Positions 4,814 through 5,703 of a DNA stretch of 5,703 nt are shown here, in pieces (within the stretch, counting starts at the first letter, position 1; each line of letters opens with the position of its first letter). Source of the DNA: Chloroflexota bacterium. Lineage in GTDB: Bacteria; Chloroflexota; Anaerolineae; UBA4142. The stretch covers positions 1 to 5,703 of the forward strand of contig JACQEA010000044.1 of the NCBI GenBank assembly GCA_016200825.1, read 5' to 3'. A model generated the notes under the pieces. That model did no database searches, was not told the DNA's origin, and saw nothing but the letters and a program-made list of their open reading frames with translations. The position numbers and the translations under genes were made by a program.

Positions 4814-5703
4814 GTGATCAAGCATTTCAAATTATTCGCGATTGTGTTGGCGATGATTATCGTCGTGGTCGCGTGCGCCGCGCCGCCAACGGCTGTTCCG
4901 CCTGCGCCGACAACCGCGCCGCAAGCAACGGTCGCGCTAGAACCGACGAAACCGTTAGGTCCGACCGCCACACCGGGCGGACGCTTTGTCAATATCGCGG
5001 TGCAATTCGATCTGACCGGATTTTACGCGCCGGTCGTCCGCAACGCGTTCCGCGCGGTGAATGATTACGTCGCCGAAATAAATTCCAAAGGCGGGATCGA
5101 CGGCGTGCGCGTAGAATTGTTGTGGGCAGATCATGGCTTGAACATTCAGCGCGCGCAATCCGTCTACAAACGATTTGTGGACACCAAACCCAAACCGTTG
5201 TTCTTGGAAACCGCGTGGTCAACCGAAAACGAAACGCTCAAAGACGCGTTCGCCAAAGATCAAATGCCAACCATCGGCGCGGGCTTGAGCGTGCCTTCGA
5301 TTCAACCGCCCGGATATATTTTCGTGATCCTGCCGGATTACGCGAGCCAGTTCGCGCTCTTTCTCGATTACGTGAAAGCGAATTGGAAAGACACGACGCG
5401 CAATCCCAAAATCGCGTTTCTCACCTGGGACAACGCGTATGGGCGCGCCATGTTGACCGATGAAACGAAAGCGTACGCGAAAAAACTGAGCGTTGATCTC
5501 GTAGATCCGGTTTTCATCTCGCTCGCTGCCGCCGACACGACGGCTGAATTACAACGTATCGCCGCGCTCAAACCGGATTACGTGTGGACGAATACGTTAC
5601 CGGCGCAATTCGCCGTCGCGTTAAAAGATAACAAACGCCTCGGGTTGAATTTGCAATTCGTCGGCGTCACGTGGTTGACGCTCGAAGAAATTTTCGACAA
5701 CGC
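4814..5703 (+). CDS. Substrate-binding lipoprotein of the liv-type ABC transporter (LivK-like), partial
   Basis: The gene starts with GTG and stays open to the window edge (296 complete codons, no stop), so the C-terminal part is missing. The protein begins with a lipoprotein signal peptide: K3-H-F-K, a hydrophobic stretch, and the lipobox VVVAC with C21 as the lipidated residue. A Pro/Thr/Ala-rich linker (about 22-56) follows, then a type I periplasmic-binding fold of the Peripla_BP_6 kind: RFVNIAVQFDLTGFYAP (from 57), the helix with AVNDYVAEINSKGGIDG, the strand VRVELLWADHG, and IAFLTWDNAYGRAM. It should capture the substrate outside the membrane and deliver it to LivH/LivM, anchored by lipid as in bacteria lacking a periplasm or with a thin envelope. 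Ligand-contact residues cannot be assigned safely. It is the only long open frame from 4814 to the end; overlapping frames are shadows. The 138-base gap after livM is filled by repeats. Confidence 0.93.
   Translation, partial: MIKHFKLFAIVLAMIIVVVACAAPPTAVPPAPTTAPQATVALEPTKPLGPTATPGGRFVNIAVQFDLTGFYAPVVRNAFRAVNDYVAEINSKGGIDGVRVELLWADHGLNIQRAQSVYKRFVDTKPKPLFLETAWSTENETLKDAFAKDQMPTIGAGLSVPSIQPPGYIFVILPDYASQFALFLDYVKANWKDTTRNPKIAFLTWDNAYGRAMLTDETKAYAKKLSVDLVDPVFISLAAADTTAELQRIAALKPDYVWTNTLPAQFAVALKDNKRLGLNLQFVGVTWLTLEEIFDN

Noticed and set aside
4741..5064. Frame opening at the orphan Shine-Dalgarno sequence
   Set aside because: The start overlaps the site itself, and from 4814 it merely shadows the binding-protein gene; the peptide is Arg-rich as expected from an out-of-frame reading of CGCG-rich DNA.

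Overview
The window reads as one leftward-to-rightward operon on the + strand from a bacterium that is probably a member of the Chloroflexota (Anaerolineae-like). This assignment is inference. It rests on the very CGCG/GCGC-rich coding style, the substrate-binding lipoprotein with a long Pro/Thr/Ala linker after its lipobox, and several short dispersed repeat types that I recall from such genomes. No rRNA, tRNA, CRISPR array or recognisable transposase is present.

Layout. Positions 41-2023 encode an AMP-forming acyl-CoA synthetase of the FadD/FAA1 type. Positions 2180-3103 encode LivH and 3617-4675 encode LivM, the two permeases of a branched-chain amino acid-type (HAAT) ABC importer. From 4814 to the right edge runs the matching substrate-binding lipoprotein (LivK-like), which starts with GTG and is cut by the window end. 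The two ATPases (LivG, LivF) are expected outside the window. Together the genes suggest uptake of an amino acid or small carboxylate, with the ligase possibly making a CoA thioester of the imported compound or of a product of it.

The operon is decorated by repeats. Between livH and livM sits a 496-bp cassette (3103-3598) bounded by perfect 24-bp inverted repeats and holding one gene, a GxxExxY-family protein with an intact PD-(D/E)XK nuclease-like residue set. It is visibly more A/T-rich than its neighbours and fits precisely between the livH stop codon and the livM ribosome binding site. This is the most interesting object here and looks like a minimal mobile or domesticated element. Between livM and livK lie a hairpin-capable repeat (about 4674-4724), an orphan, near-perfect Shine-Dalgarno sequence (4735-4745) and five tandem copies of a CCGAAWT heptamer (4763-4797). 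A further repeat of CCAACCTCTAAT type (74-113) lies inside the 5' end of the synthetase gene and is translated.

No rho-independent terminator was seen between the genes, which fits a single transcript. No gap without a gene exceeds 300 bases.
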